From positions 1 through 12,138 of the forward strand of contig JAJDZO010000350.1 in assembly GCA_022824605.1 (NCBI GenBank): a stretch of 12,138 bases of DNA. The letters are read 5' to 3'. This document shows, one piece after another, positions 7,293-12,138 of this stretch (position 1 is its first letter; the number at the start of each line of letters is the position of its first letter). Both the position numbers and the translations under genes were made by a program. The notes beneath the pieces are model-generated. The model saw only the letters and a list, made by a program, of their open reading frames with translations, was not told the DNA's origin and did no database searches. The DNA comes from Acidimicrobiia bacterium. GTDB lineage: Bacteria; Actinomycetota; Acidimicrobiia; Acidimicrobiales; Aldehydirespiratoraceae.

Positions 7293-9086
7293 CTAGAACA
7301 CGCGCCGGGTGAGTTCGGCGGTCAACTCCGGCACGACCGTCTGCCACTCACCGACGATGCCCACATCGACCTGATCGAAGATCTCGGCCTCCGGGTTCGA
7401 GTTGACGGCCAGGATGACTCCGGCGTTGCGGATCCCGACGGTGTGGTTGAAGCGGCCGCTGGAGCCGACCGCCACCAGAAGGCGTGGCGACACCGCGTGG
7501 CCGGTCACCCCGATCTGGCGGCCGCGAGGCACCCAGCCCTGGTCGGTGACCCTGCGGGTGGCGCCCAGCGCGGCGTCCCCGAGGGCGGCCCGCAACTCGT
7601 CGATCACCGGGTAGCCGTCGGGATCCACGCCGACCCCCACAGCCACCACCGTGCGGGCTCGGCGCAGCTCGCCCGAGTCGTCGTCTTCGCGCACCACCGA
7701 GACCGTGCGAAGCCGTGACGGTTCGGGTGCTGCCAGCATCTGGGGATCGAGGGCAGGAGGGTTCTCACGGGGCGGCCGCGCCGCCAGCACGCCGGGTCGG
7801 ACGGTGGCCATCTGAACCGGCGAGCGTGACAGGATCGGCACCTGCAGCCGGCCGCCGAAGGCCGGCTTCCAGGCCACCAACCGGCCGTCGGGGCCGACCT
7901 CCAACCCGACAGCGTCGCCGGTGAGCCCCCAGCCACACCGAGCAGCCACGATGGAGGCCACCACCCGGCCCGAGCGGGTGCCTTCCACCAGCAGCGCCCA
8001 GGGAAGCCGCTCGACCGCGACGGCGGCCAGAGCCTCGGCCAGTTCAGACGGCTCGGCGGCTTCGGGCACCACCAGCAGACGGTCGGCGCCGGCTGCGGCC
8101 AACCCGTCCCACGCCGACTCGTCGACGATGTTGGTGACCGCGGTAACCATGCCCGAGATCCAGGCGGCCAGCTCAGCGGCCTCGCCCAGCAGTTCGGCAC
8201 CGACCCCCGGCTCGGTGAAGAAGCACCACACCGAGTTCTCGCCCGGGGTGGGGCTTGTACCGTCGGGGCCGCTGGCCAGCAGAGTCGCACTGGCCGGCGC
8301 CGCACCGCTCTCGGCGGGCGGACCGTCGTCGAACGCTCCGAACTCTTCGAGCAGGTCCACCGCCTCGGTCACCGACGACGCCCGCAACGCTCGGCGGGTG
8401 GCGGTCAGCATCCGGACCGGACCGACCGAGGTGGGCGAACCCGTCGCGCCGATCTGTTCGGCGGTTACGTCGAGATCGGTCGCGCCCAGCCGGGTGATGC
8501 GGTCGTCGCCCACCTTGGAATACTCGTCTACAGGGGCCTCGGACGGAGCGCAGAGCCGCTCGGCCGTGGACAGCGCTACGGGCAGCGCGCCGGTGATCGT
8601 GCTGTAGCCGTCGTCGGTCTCCAGCCGGGCGGTGAAGCGGGCGGCGTCCACCTCCAGGTCTCGGACTCCGGCCGCGAAGGGCAGGCTCAGCAGTTCGGCC
8701 ACCTCGACGGGCACCTGGCCCGTGTCGGAGTCGAGCGAGTTGAGCCCGGCCAGCACCAGGTCGAACGGGCCCTCTCGCCGCACCGCCGCGGCCAGCGCCA
8801 CCGCGGTGGCCAGGGTGTCGCTTCCCGCGAAGGCCGGGTCGCAGAGGTGCACACCCCGGTCCGCTCCGCAGGCGATCATCTCGCGCAAGGCGTCGACGGC
8901 CGCGGGCGGGCCCATGGTGAACACCACCACCTCGCCGTCCGCACCGGCGAGTTCCACCGCCTTGGCATTGGCCCGGCGGCAGTAAGCGTTGACCTCCAGC
9001 GGCACCCCGTCGCGCACCAGCCGCCCCTCATGCATACGGAACTCGACCGGAGCAGGGATCTGTTTGACCAGCACCGCGATCCTCAT
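7293..9086 (-). CDS. fused electron-transfer flavoprotein, beta then alpha subunit
   Basis: A 597-residue protein joining EtfB (residues about 1-245) to EtfA (about 285-597) through a Pro/Ala/Gly-rich linker. ETF accepts electrons from flavin dehydrogenases and hands them to the quinone pool or another acceptor. The beta half opens with MRIAVLVKQIP and carries the AMP-site signature SLDSDTGQVPVEVAE (117-131). The alpha half has the FAD-domain run GWVPRGRQIGVTG (517-529), GSSGRFNHTVG (541-551; canonical enzymes have QH rather than NH), AVNSNPEAEIF (560-570) and GIVGEWQTVVPEL (576-588). The beta region that is usually NPFDEYA is NAYCRRA here (33-39), so it is a divergent ETF, perhaps dedicated to one dehydrogenase. 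The frame extends to 9209 but ETF homology starts at the ATG at 9086, 50 bp from the SDR stop and 7 nt after a TATACA -10-like element. Confidence 0.9.
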   Translation of the reverse strand: MRIAVLVKQIPAPVEFRMHEGRLVRDGVPLEVNAYCRRANAKAVELAGADGEVVVFTMGPPAAVDALREMIACGADRGVHLCDPAFAGSDTLATAVALAAAVRREGPFDLVLAGLNSLDSDTGQVPVEVAELLSLPFAAGVRDLEVDAARFTARLETDDGYSTITGALPVALSTAERLCAPSEAPVDEYSKVGDDRITRLGATDLDVTAEQIGATGSPTSVGPVRMLTATRRALRASSVTEAVDLLEEFGAFDDGPPAESGAAPASATLLASGPDGTSPTPGENSVWCFFTEPGVGAELLGEAAELAAWISGMVTAVTNIVDESAWDGLAAAGADRLLVVPEAAEPSELAEALAAVAVERLPWALLVEGTRSGRVVASIVAARCGWGLTGDAVGLEVGPDGRLVAWKPAFGGRLQVPILSRSPVQMATVRPGVLAARPPRENPPALDPQMLAAPEPSRLRTVSVVREDDDSGELRRARTVVAVGVGVDPDGYPVIDELRAALGDAALGATRRVTDQGWVPRGRQIGVTGHAVSPRLLVAVGSSGRFNHTVGIRNAGVILAVNSNPEAEIFDQVDVGIVGEWQTVVPELTAELTRRVF

Positions 9087-9092
9087 CGCGCT

Positions 9093-9103
9093 CTGTATAC
9101 CGG
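9093..9103 (-). promoter_or_regulatory. candidate promoter core of the ETF-amidohydrolase operon
   Basis: CCGGTATACAG on the minus strand is identical to 309-319 in front of the F420-enzyme gene, and at nearly the same distance from the ATG (6 versus 5 nt). TATACA within it could be a -10 for a leaderless transcript. Unlike the other site the flanks are not palindromic. No clear -35 is seen. Confidence 0.4.
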
Positions 9104-9136
9104 CTGAGCGGTCCAACGCTGCTAGCGGAGAATCGG

Positions 9137-9907
9137 TCAGTAGCCGATGACTGCGCCTCCGTCGACGCGCACCACCGATCCGGTCACGAAACTGGCCCGG
9201 GCGCTGCACAGGAACACAATCACGTCGGCCAGCTCGGCGGCCCGGCCGAAACGTCCCAGCGGTATCGACGCCCGGTGGCGCTCGCGCACCGCTTCGGCGG
9301 TGGTGTCCTCAGCGGTGGCCCGGGCCTGCTGGGTGCGGGCCAGTGCGCCGGTGTCGAACTGGCCGGGCACCACCACGTTGACCAGCACGTCGGGCGCCAA
9401 CTCGATCGCCAGAGATCGTGCCGCGGCCGCCACCCCGCTGCGGAACACCCCCGACAGGGCCAACTCGGGCGACGCCTCCACCACCGAGCGGGCGGTGATG
9501 TACACCAGGCGCCCGTCGCCACCGGCCCGCAAGTGGGGTGTCGCGGCACGCGATGCCGCCAGTGCGGGCTTCAGCATCCGCTCGTAGGCGGCAACCTCGT
9601 CCTCGGCTGACACCTCGGTCATGCCCCCGGGGGTGCCACCGCCGGTGTTGACCACGCAGATGTCGAGCCCGCCAAGCAGGGAAGCGGCCTCATCCACCAT
9701 GCGGGCCGGCTCGCCGTCGACGGTCAGGTCGCCGGTCACGGCCACCGCGCCGGGCAGCGACGCGGCGACCTCGGCGGCCACATCGGCTCGGCGCCCCGAC
9801 ACCGCCACCCGAGCGCCCTCGGCAGCCAGGGTCTCCGCGGTGGCTCGTCCCAGCCCCGCGGTGGAGCCGAACACGATCGCCCTGCGTCCTGCCAGTCCCA
9901 AATCCAT
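9137..9907 (-). CDS. short-chain dehydrogenase/reductase, atypical active site
   Basis: A 256-residue SDR of normal length with a Rossmann N-terminus: GSTAGLG (14-20) is the dinucleotide-binding loop, SGRR (37-40) suggests NADP(H) preference, and VNTGG (86-90) stands for NNAG. The C-terminal PGQFDTG (181-187) and ASFVTGSVVRVDGG (238-251) are standard. The catalytic YxxxK is not recognisable: the expected region reads ELALSGVFRSGVAAAARSLA (148-167). This resembles an SDR subgroup with an LSNxxRxxVxGxxK pattern, but here even that Lys is Arg. The longer frame to 10072 would add a repeat-encoded extension and is rejected; the ATG at 9907 fits family length and has TAGCTT (9921-9916) 8 nt upstream, suggesting leaderless initiation. 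Either a reductase with another proton relay or a catalytically altered member. Confidence 0.85.
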   Translation of the reverse strand: MDLGLAGRRAIVFGSTAGLGRATAETLAAEGARVAVSGRRADVAAEVAASLPGAVAVTGDLTVDGEPARMVDEAASLLGGLDICVVNTGGGTPGGMTEVSAEDEVAAYERMLKPALAASRAATPHLRAGGDGRLVYITARSVVEASPELALSGVFRSGVAAAARSLAIELAPDVLVNVVVPGQFDTGALARTQQARATAEDTTAEAVRERHRASIPLGRFGRAAELADVIVFLCSARASFVTGSVVRVDGGAVIGY

Positions 9908-9915
9908 GAGGCGGG

Positions 9916-9921
9916 AAGCTA
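9916..9921 (-). promoter_or_regulatory. candidate -10 hexamer of the SDR gene
   Basis: TAGCTT on the minus strand matches TANNNT and is 8 nt before the ATG at 9907. No ribosome binding site precedes that ATG, which fits a leaderless transcript. No -35 is evident. Confidence 0.35.
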
Positions 9922-9965
9922 GCGGCCGGGTGCGGCTAGGCCCGAGTCGGCGCGGTTCGCCGTGT

Positions 9966-10139
9966 CTACCGCTCCTGTTCACTCCGCTCACGGGCCGCTC
10001 GGCCTTCCAACCGCTCCTGTTCACTCCGCTCACGGGCCGCTCGGCCCTGGGGAGGGGCCTTGCTCGCCGCACCTGCGGTGCTCGCCTCCGGCGGCCTATT
10101 CGCTCGGCCCCTGGGCGCGGTAGGGTCGGTATACGACAT
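9966..10139 (-). CDS. possible 57-residue Arg-rich peptide built from repeat modules
   Basis: The minus frame that contains module A and both module B copies has an ATG at 10139 and a TAG at 9968-9966, right after the last SEQER. The product would be a basic, low-complexity peptide: MSYTDPT, then APRGRANR, a 17-residue Pro/Ala linker, and two RAARERSEQER units separated by LEG. Conservation of this frame against the other locus argues that it is or was translated somewhere, but there is no ribosome binding site before the ATG and it overlaps the RidA promoter and leader on the other strand. It is equally likely to be a dispersed frame-constrained repeat without its own start. Confidence 0.25.
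   Translation of the reverse strand: MSYTDPTAPRGRANRPPEASTAGAASKAPPQGRAARERSEQERLEGRAARERSEQER
9968..10046 (-). repeat. tandem duplication of module B, 42-bp period
   Basis: Two identical 37-bp copies (9968-10004 and 10010-10046) separated by 5 bp. The period of 42 bp equals 14 codons, so the RAARERSEQER frame is kept. The 33-bp core of each copy (9969-10001, 10011-10043) is the one related to 5759-5791. Confidence 0.9.
10095..10118 (-). repeat. dispersed repeat, module A, second copy
   Basis: Minus-strand copy of the APRGRANR module with three silent differences from 5699-5722. It is followed, 17 codons later and in frame, by the two module B copies. On the plus strand it ends directly in front of the TAGGGT promoter-like hexamer of the RidA gene. 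Confidence 0.8.
10121..10134 (+). promoter_or_regulatory. candidate promoter of the RidA operon
   Basis: TAGGGT (10121-10126) fits the TANNNT -10 pattern; GTATAC (10129-10134) follows it, and the run GGTATACGACATTC (10128-10141 region) matches GGTATACAGGATTC at 311-324 at 11 of 14 positions. GTCG (10125-10128) and CGAC (10134-10137) form a small inverted repeat around it. Either hexamer could be the -10; the leader would be about 30-35 nt. Confidence 0.35.
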
Positions 10140-10154
10140 TCGCCGGACGGTCAC

Positions 10155-10160
10155 GGGAGG
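10155..10160 (+). promoter_or_regulatory. ribosome binding site of the RidA gene
   Basis: GGGAGG lies 7 nt before the ATG at 10168 and fixes that start, although the frame is open back to 10060. Confidence 0.75.
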
Positions 10161-10167
10161 ATCCGAC

Positions 10168-10635
10168 ATGTCCTACGAGCAGGCGGCCCGCGACGCCGGC
10201 GTCGATCTCGACATGCCCCTGCTGCGAGCGGGCAACTTCGACCTGGTGGCGCAGGTCCATGACACGCTGTTCGTGTCGGGCTCCATCGCGCTGGCCCCCG
10301 GAGGCGGCGGGATCGCTCACGCCGGTCGAGTCGGCGCCGACATGGACGTCGAGGCGGGTCGGGCCAGTGCCCGCGGCGCGGCCGAGGCGATCCTGGCGTC
10401 GGTGCATCAGCATCTCGGCAGCCTCGACGAGGTGCTGCGAGTGGTGCGCCTCACCGGCTACGTGGCCAGCGCGCCCGGCTTCGGCGCGCAGCCCGCGGTG
10501 ATCAACGGCGCCAGCGACTTGATGATCGAAGTGTTCGGCGACGCCGGCCGCCACGCCCGCTCCGCCATCGGCGTCGCCGAGCTCCCGCTTGGCGCCTCCG
10601 TCGAGGTCGAAGCCATCATTCAGATCAAGCGCTGA
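10168..10635 (+). CDS. RidA (YjgF/UK114) family protein, long form
   Basis: A 155-residue member of the RidA superfamily, cytoplasmic trimers that hydrolyse reactive enamine/imine intermediates made by PLP enzymes or amine oxidases, releasing ammonia. The sequence fits the longer subgroup (about 150 residues) rather than the 125-residue housekeeping RidA: TLFVSGSIAL (33-42), GSLDEVLRVVRLTGYV (84-99), QPAVINGASDLM (108-119) and GRHARSAIGVAELP (127-140). R131 in HARSA matches the catalytic arginine of RidA, and E147 in the final VEVEAI strand the usual acidic residue, so imine deaminase activity is plausible. Long-form members often sit in catabolic operons. It has its own promoter-like region and is followed, after 91 nt with a hairpin, by the HbpS-like gene. 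True substrate is unknown. Confidence 0.9.
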   Translation: MSYEQAARDAGVDLDMPLLRAGNFDLVAQVHDTLFVSGSIALAPGGGGIAHAGRVGADMDVEAGRASARGAAEAILASVHQHLGSLDEVLRVVRLTGYVASAPGFGAQPAVINGASDLMIEVFGDAGRHARSAIGVAELPLGASVEVEAIIQIKR

Positions 10636-10652
10636 CCCGCCCAACGCCTCAT

Positions 10653-10669
10653 GCCGCGGTCCTCGCGGC
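10653..10669 (+). terminator. GC-rich hairpin after the RidA gene
   Basis: GCCGCG (10653-10658) and CGCGGC (10664-10669) make a perfect stem with a 5-nt loop, 18 nt after the RidA stop and 57 nt before the next start. There is no T-run; it could attenuate transcription or stabilise the RidA mRNA end. Confidence 0.4.
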
Positions 10670-10726
10670 GCGGCTCGAACCTGACCGACCAGAATCCCTG
10701 ACCACACACCAGCACAGGAGTACAAC

Positions 10727-11158
10727 GTGACCAACACAATGAACGTCGAGACCCTCACACTCGCCGGCGCCAAGCTCGCGGCCGATGTGGCCCTCTCAAC
10801 CGCAGAGCAGGAGCAGTTGGGTATCTGCGTGGCCATCGTCAACGCAACCGGCAACCTCGTTCTGGTGCATCGCATGGACAACGTGGTGGAGATAGCCCTC
10901 GAGAACGCCATCGCCAAAGCGGTCGCCGCGCTCACCTTCAAGCGTGACACCGGCGAGCTTTCGGACTACTTCCAGAAGGACAACTCTCTCGGCCCGCCCA
11001 TGATCGCCCGTCACCACATCCTCGCCGTGGAGGGCGGCGAGCCGTTGACCACATCGGGCGGCACCGTGGTGGGCGCCCTGGGAATCTCCGGCGCGAAGCA
11101 CGCCGAGGATGTGGTGTGCTCGAAGGCCGCGGCCGCCGCCTTCACCGCCGCCACCTAG
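10727..11158 (+). CDS. HbpS/GlcG-like (DUF336) protein
   Basis: A 143-residue protein of the GlcG/HbpS family (Pfam PF03928), small octameric or dimeric proteins; some bind heme or cobalamin, others are fused to PduO. Typical features are the long first helix, a strand with ICVAIVNATGNLVLVHRMD (33-51), the helix AIAKAVAALTFKRDTGELS (61-79), and the C-terminal VGALGISGAKHAEDVVCSKA (115-134). The family's GGxPL turn appears as GGEPL (103-107). There is no signal peptide, unlike secreted HbpS, so it acts inside the cell. The GTG start has AGGAG at 10716-10720, 6 nt upstream. The ABM-fold gene follows after 9 nt. Heme binding is possible but not shown by any residue I can assign; such genes are often found with oxidoreductases and dehydratases of catabolic operons. 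Confidence 0.85.
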   Translation: MTNTMNVETLTLAGAKLAADVALSTAEQEQLGICVAIVNATGNLVLVHRMDNVVEIALENAIAKAVAALTFKRDTGELSDYFQKDNSLGPPMIARHHILAVEGGEPLTTSGGTVVGALGISGAKHAEDVVCSKAAAAAFTAAT

Positions 11159-11167
11159 GGGGAGCCC

Positions 11168-11524
11168 GTGTCGGGGGATCATCACGACGACCACGCCAAC
11201 CCGCTGCTGAGGGACCTGCCTGAGGGTTCCTTCGCCTTCCACTACACGCTGCAGGCCAAGCCGGGTCGGGCTCAGGACTTCATCGACGCCTTCGAGGCCT
11301 GGGACCACAGCGACGCCAACATCGTCCACACCACGCCGGGCATCGTGCACGAGGGCGTGCTGTACCAGAGCGAGGACGATCCCGAGCGCTTCTACCTGAT
11401 CGGCACCTGGAACAACCGGGAGAACCACCGCAACGTGGTGGCCCGCCTCATCGAGCAGCGCCCCGCCTGGATGGACATGCTCACCGAGAACATCACCCCC
11501 GAGTACTGCCGAATCATCGGTTGA
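11168..11524 (+). CDS. ABM-fold (dimeric alpha-beta barrel) protein
   Basis: A 118-residue protein whose residues about 20-110 look like an antibiotic-biosynthesis-monooxygenase/stress-responsive barrel: FAFHYTLQAKPGRAQDFIDA (22-41) is the first strand and helix, GIVHEGVLYQSEDDPERFYL (58-77) the central hairpin, and IGTWNNRENHRNVV (78-91) the WxxxxxxH-type segment. It could be a cofactor-free monooxygenase, an IsdG-like heme oxygenase or a small-molecule isomerase; the spacing of Trp81 to His87 is 6, not the roughly 10 of IsdG, so heme degradation is not supported. The N-terminus is His/Asp-rich (GDHHDDH, 3-9), perhaps a metal-binding extension. The GTG start lies 9 nt after the preceding stop, whose surroundings (GGGGGAG, 11158-11164) form the ribosome site, so both genes are translated from one mRNA. 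Confidence 0.75.
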   Translation: MSGDHHDDHANPLLRDLPEGSFAFHYTLQAKPGRAQDFIDAFEAWDHSDANIVHTTPGIVHEGVLYQSEDDPERFYLIGTWNNRENHRNVVARLIEQRPAWMDMLTENITPEYCRIIG

Positions 11525-11565
11525 CCATCAATGTCGGCAGTACGCCCACGCCAAGGTGCCGAGAC

Positions 11566-11592
11566 TGCCCGACTCATAGGCGGTTGCGGGCA
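11566..11592 (+). terminator. weak dyad after the ABM gene
   Basis: TGCCCG (11566-11571) and CGGGCA (11587-11592) are complementary with a 15-nt loop, 42 nt after the ABM stop. The loop is long and no T-run follows, so this is only a possible terminator between the RidA operon and the oxidoreductase gene. Confidence 0.2.
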
Positions 11593-11598
11593 TCTGAG

Positions 11599-11604
11599 TA
11601 TCCT
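11599..11604 (+). promoter_or_regulatory. candidate -10 hexamer of the ferredoxin oxidoreductase gene
   Basis: TATCCT fits the actinobacterial -10 pattern and lies about 95 nt upstream of the GTG at 11698 in the 173-bp gap after the ABM gene. The context GTATCCTGTGCATTC recalls the GTATAC...ATTC arrangement of the other promoters here. No -35 is evident. Confidence 0.3.
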
Positions 11605-11685
11605 GTGCATTCGTGGAGCCAGCCCTGGGGCCGCGGGGCGCACTACGGCGCTGCCAGTCCGGCCTCGAACACCCGTACGGCGAAT

Positions 11686-11690
11686 AGGAG
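11686..11690 (+). promoter_or_regulatory. ribosome binding site fixing the GTG start at 11698
   Basis: AGGAG is 7 nt from the GTG, which is where similarity to ferredoxin oxidoreductases begins. Confidence 0.7.
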
Positions 11691-11697
11691 CCATCGA

Positions 11698-12138
11698 GTG
11701 ATTCTCGATGCTGCGGCACGGGGCGGGGACTTTGATCTGGATCAGAGGTTCACGCTTGTCTCTGGGCGGGTGCTGCTTACTGGGGTTCAGGCGTTGGTGC
11801 GGCTGCCTCTTGACCAGCATCGGGCCGACGCTGCTCGGGGCCTCAACACCGCCACCTTCATCTCGGGGTATCAGGGGTCGCCGCTGGGGACCGTCGACCT
11901 CACCATCGAGCGCAATATGGCCCTGCTCGAAGCCCACGACGTGGTGTGGGTGCCGGGGGTGAACGAGGAACTGGCCGCCACCGCAGTGTGGGGCAGCCAG
12001 GAGCCCCTGCTCGGACCGCTCGCCCGTCACGACGGCGTGGTGGGCATGTGGTACGGCAAGGGTCCGGGCGTGGACCGCTGCGGCGACGTGTTCAAGCACG
12101 GCAACTTCAAGGGCACCGCACCCGACGGCGGGGTGCTG
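11698..12138 (+). CDS. indolepyruvate ferredoxin oxidoreductase, fused type, N-terminal part
   Basis: The first 147 residues of what is normally a protein of more than 1,100 residues combining the IorA and IorB functions: thiamine-diphosphate-dependent oxidative decarboxylation of aryl-pyruvates (or other 2-oxo acids) to acyl-CoA with reduction of ferredoxin. Diagnostic stretches are LDQRFTLVSGRVLLTGVQAL (14-33), SGYQGSPLGTVD (57-68), VPGVNEELAATAVWGSQEP (86-104) and GMWYGKGPGVDRCGDVFKHG (117-136), all in the N-terminal domain of this family. The gene leaves the window before the diphosphate-binding and gamma domains, so completeness cannot be judged. The first 47 codons are unusually rich in A/T at the third position (17 of 47) compared with the next 100 (9 of 100). 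It may supply reduced ferredoxin or degrade aromatic amino acids within this catabolic neighbourhood. Confidence 0.88.
   Translation, partial: MILDAAARGGDFDLDQRFTLVSGRVLLTGVQALVRLPLDQHRADAARGLNTATFISGYQGSPLGTVDLTIERNMALLEAHDVVWVPGVNEELAATAVWGSQEPLLGPLARHDGVVGMWYGKGPGVDRCGDVFKHGNFKGTAPDGGVL

Noticed and set aside
9087..9209. N-terminal extension of the fused ETF
   Set aside because: It would overlap the SDR 3' end and is Arg-rich without similarity; EtfB proteins start with the MRIAVLVKQ-type strand at 9086.
9968..10046. CRISPR-like array
   Set aside because: Only two repeat units with a 5-bp spacer, period 42 bp, no further units and no cas genes.
9908..10072. N-terminal extension of the SDR from 10072
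   Set aside because: The extension reads through the tandem repeat in a frame where the other locus has nonsynonymous changes, and homology with a Rossmann start begins at the ATG at 9907.
5699..10118. Inverted terminal repeats bounding a 4.4-kb mobile element
   Set aside because: The two loci are in opposite orientation, but the DNA between holds metabolic genes and no transposase or integrase, and the modules diverge in copy number and spacer length.
1..12138. tRNA, rRNA, riboswitch, phage or plasmid functions
   Set aside because: I saw no cloverleaf-like gene, conserved rRNA stretch, known aptamer, integrase, replication or toxin-antitoxin protein.

Overview
The window is a gene-dense, high-GC bacterial segment. 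F420-type luciferase-like oxidoreductase, a fused electron-transfer flavoprotein, a fused-type indolepyruvate ferredoxin oxidoreductase, many GTG starts and apparently leaderless starts together suggest an actinobacterium, perhaps of the Acidimicrobiia type. That placement is inference; there is no rRNA or marker gene here to prove it.

Layout. (1) 1-233, minus: N-terminal part of a SnoaL/NTF2-like protein, divergent from (2) 325-2504, plus: an F420-dependent luciferase-like monooxygenase family gene translationally coupled (GTGA overlap) to an MFS transporter. (3) 2531-9907, minus: five genes all read leftward, in transcription order an atypical SDR, a fused EtfB-EtfA flavoprotein, an AtzB/TrzA-type amidohydrolase, a small lipoprotein and a large membrane FtsH-like AAA+ metalloprotease. 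The ETF-amidohydrolase pair (10-nt gap) and lipoprotein-protease pair (4-nt gap) look co-transcribed; the others are separated by promoter-like sequence or a repeat. (4) 10168-11524, plus: RidA-family protein, HbpS/GlcG-like protein and an ABM-fold protein. (5) 11698 to the end, plus: the N-terminus of a large indolepyruvate ferredoxin oxidoreductase.

Taken together the metabolic genes look like an accessory catabolic neighbourhood: import/export (MFS), hydrolytic deamination or dechlorination-type chemistry (amidohydrolase), enamine/imine clean-up (RidA), redox steps (F420 enzyme, SDR) and electron delivery (ETF, ferredoxin oxidoreductase). The substrate cannot be read from the sequence. The lipoprotein-protease pair looks like an unrelated envelope quality-control unit.

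The most unusual signal is non-genic: a modular repeat present in two intergenic regions about 4.3 kb apart and in opposite orientation (5699-5791 plus; 9969-10118 minus). Its two modules encode the same peptides (APRGRANR and RAARERSEQER) in one frame; all six base differences between the loci are synonymous third-position changes, the internal length difference is a multiple of three, and one module is tandemly duplicated with a 42-bp (14-codon) period. This looks like a dispersed, frame-constrained mini-element. A second signal is a nearly perfect 20-bp palindrome that overlaps the putative -10 of the F420-enzyme gene and ends at its start codon; its core (CCGGTATACAG) recurs in front of the ETF gene and partly in front of RidA.
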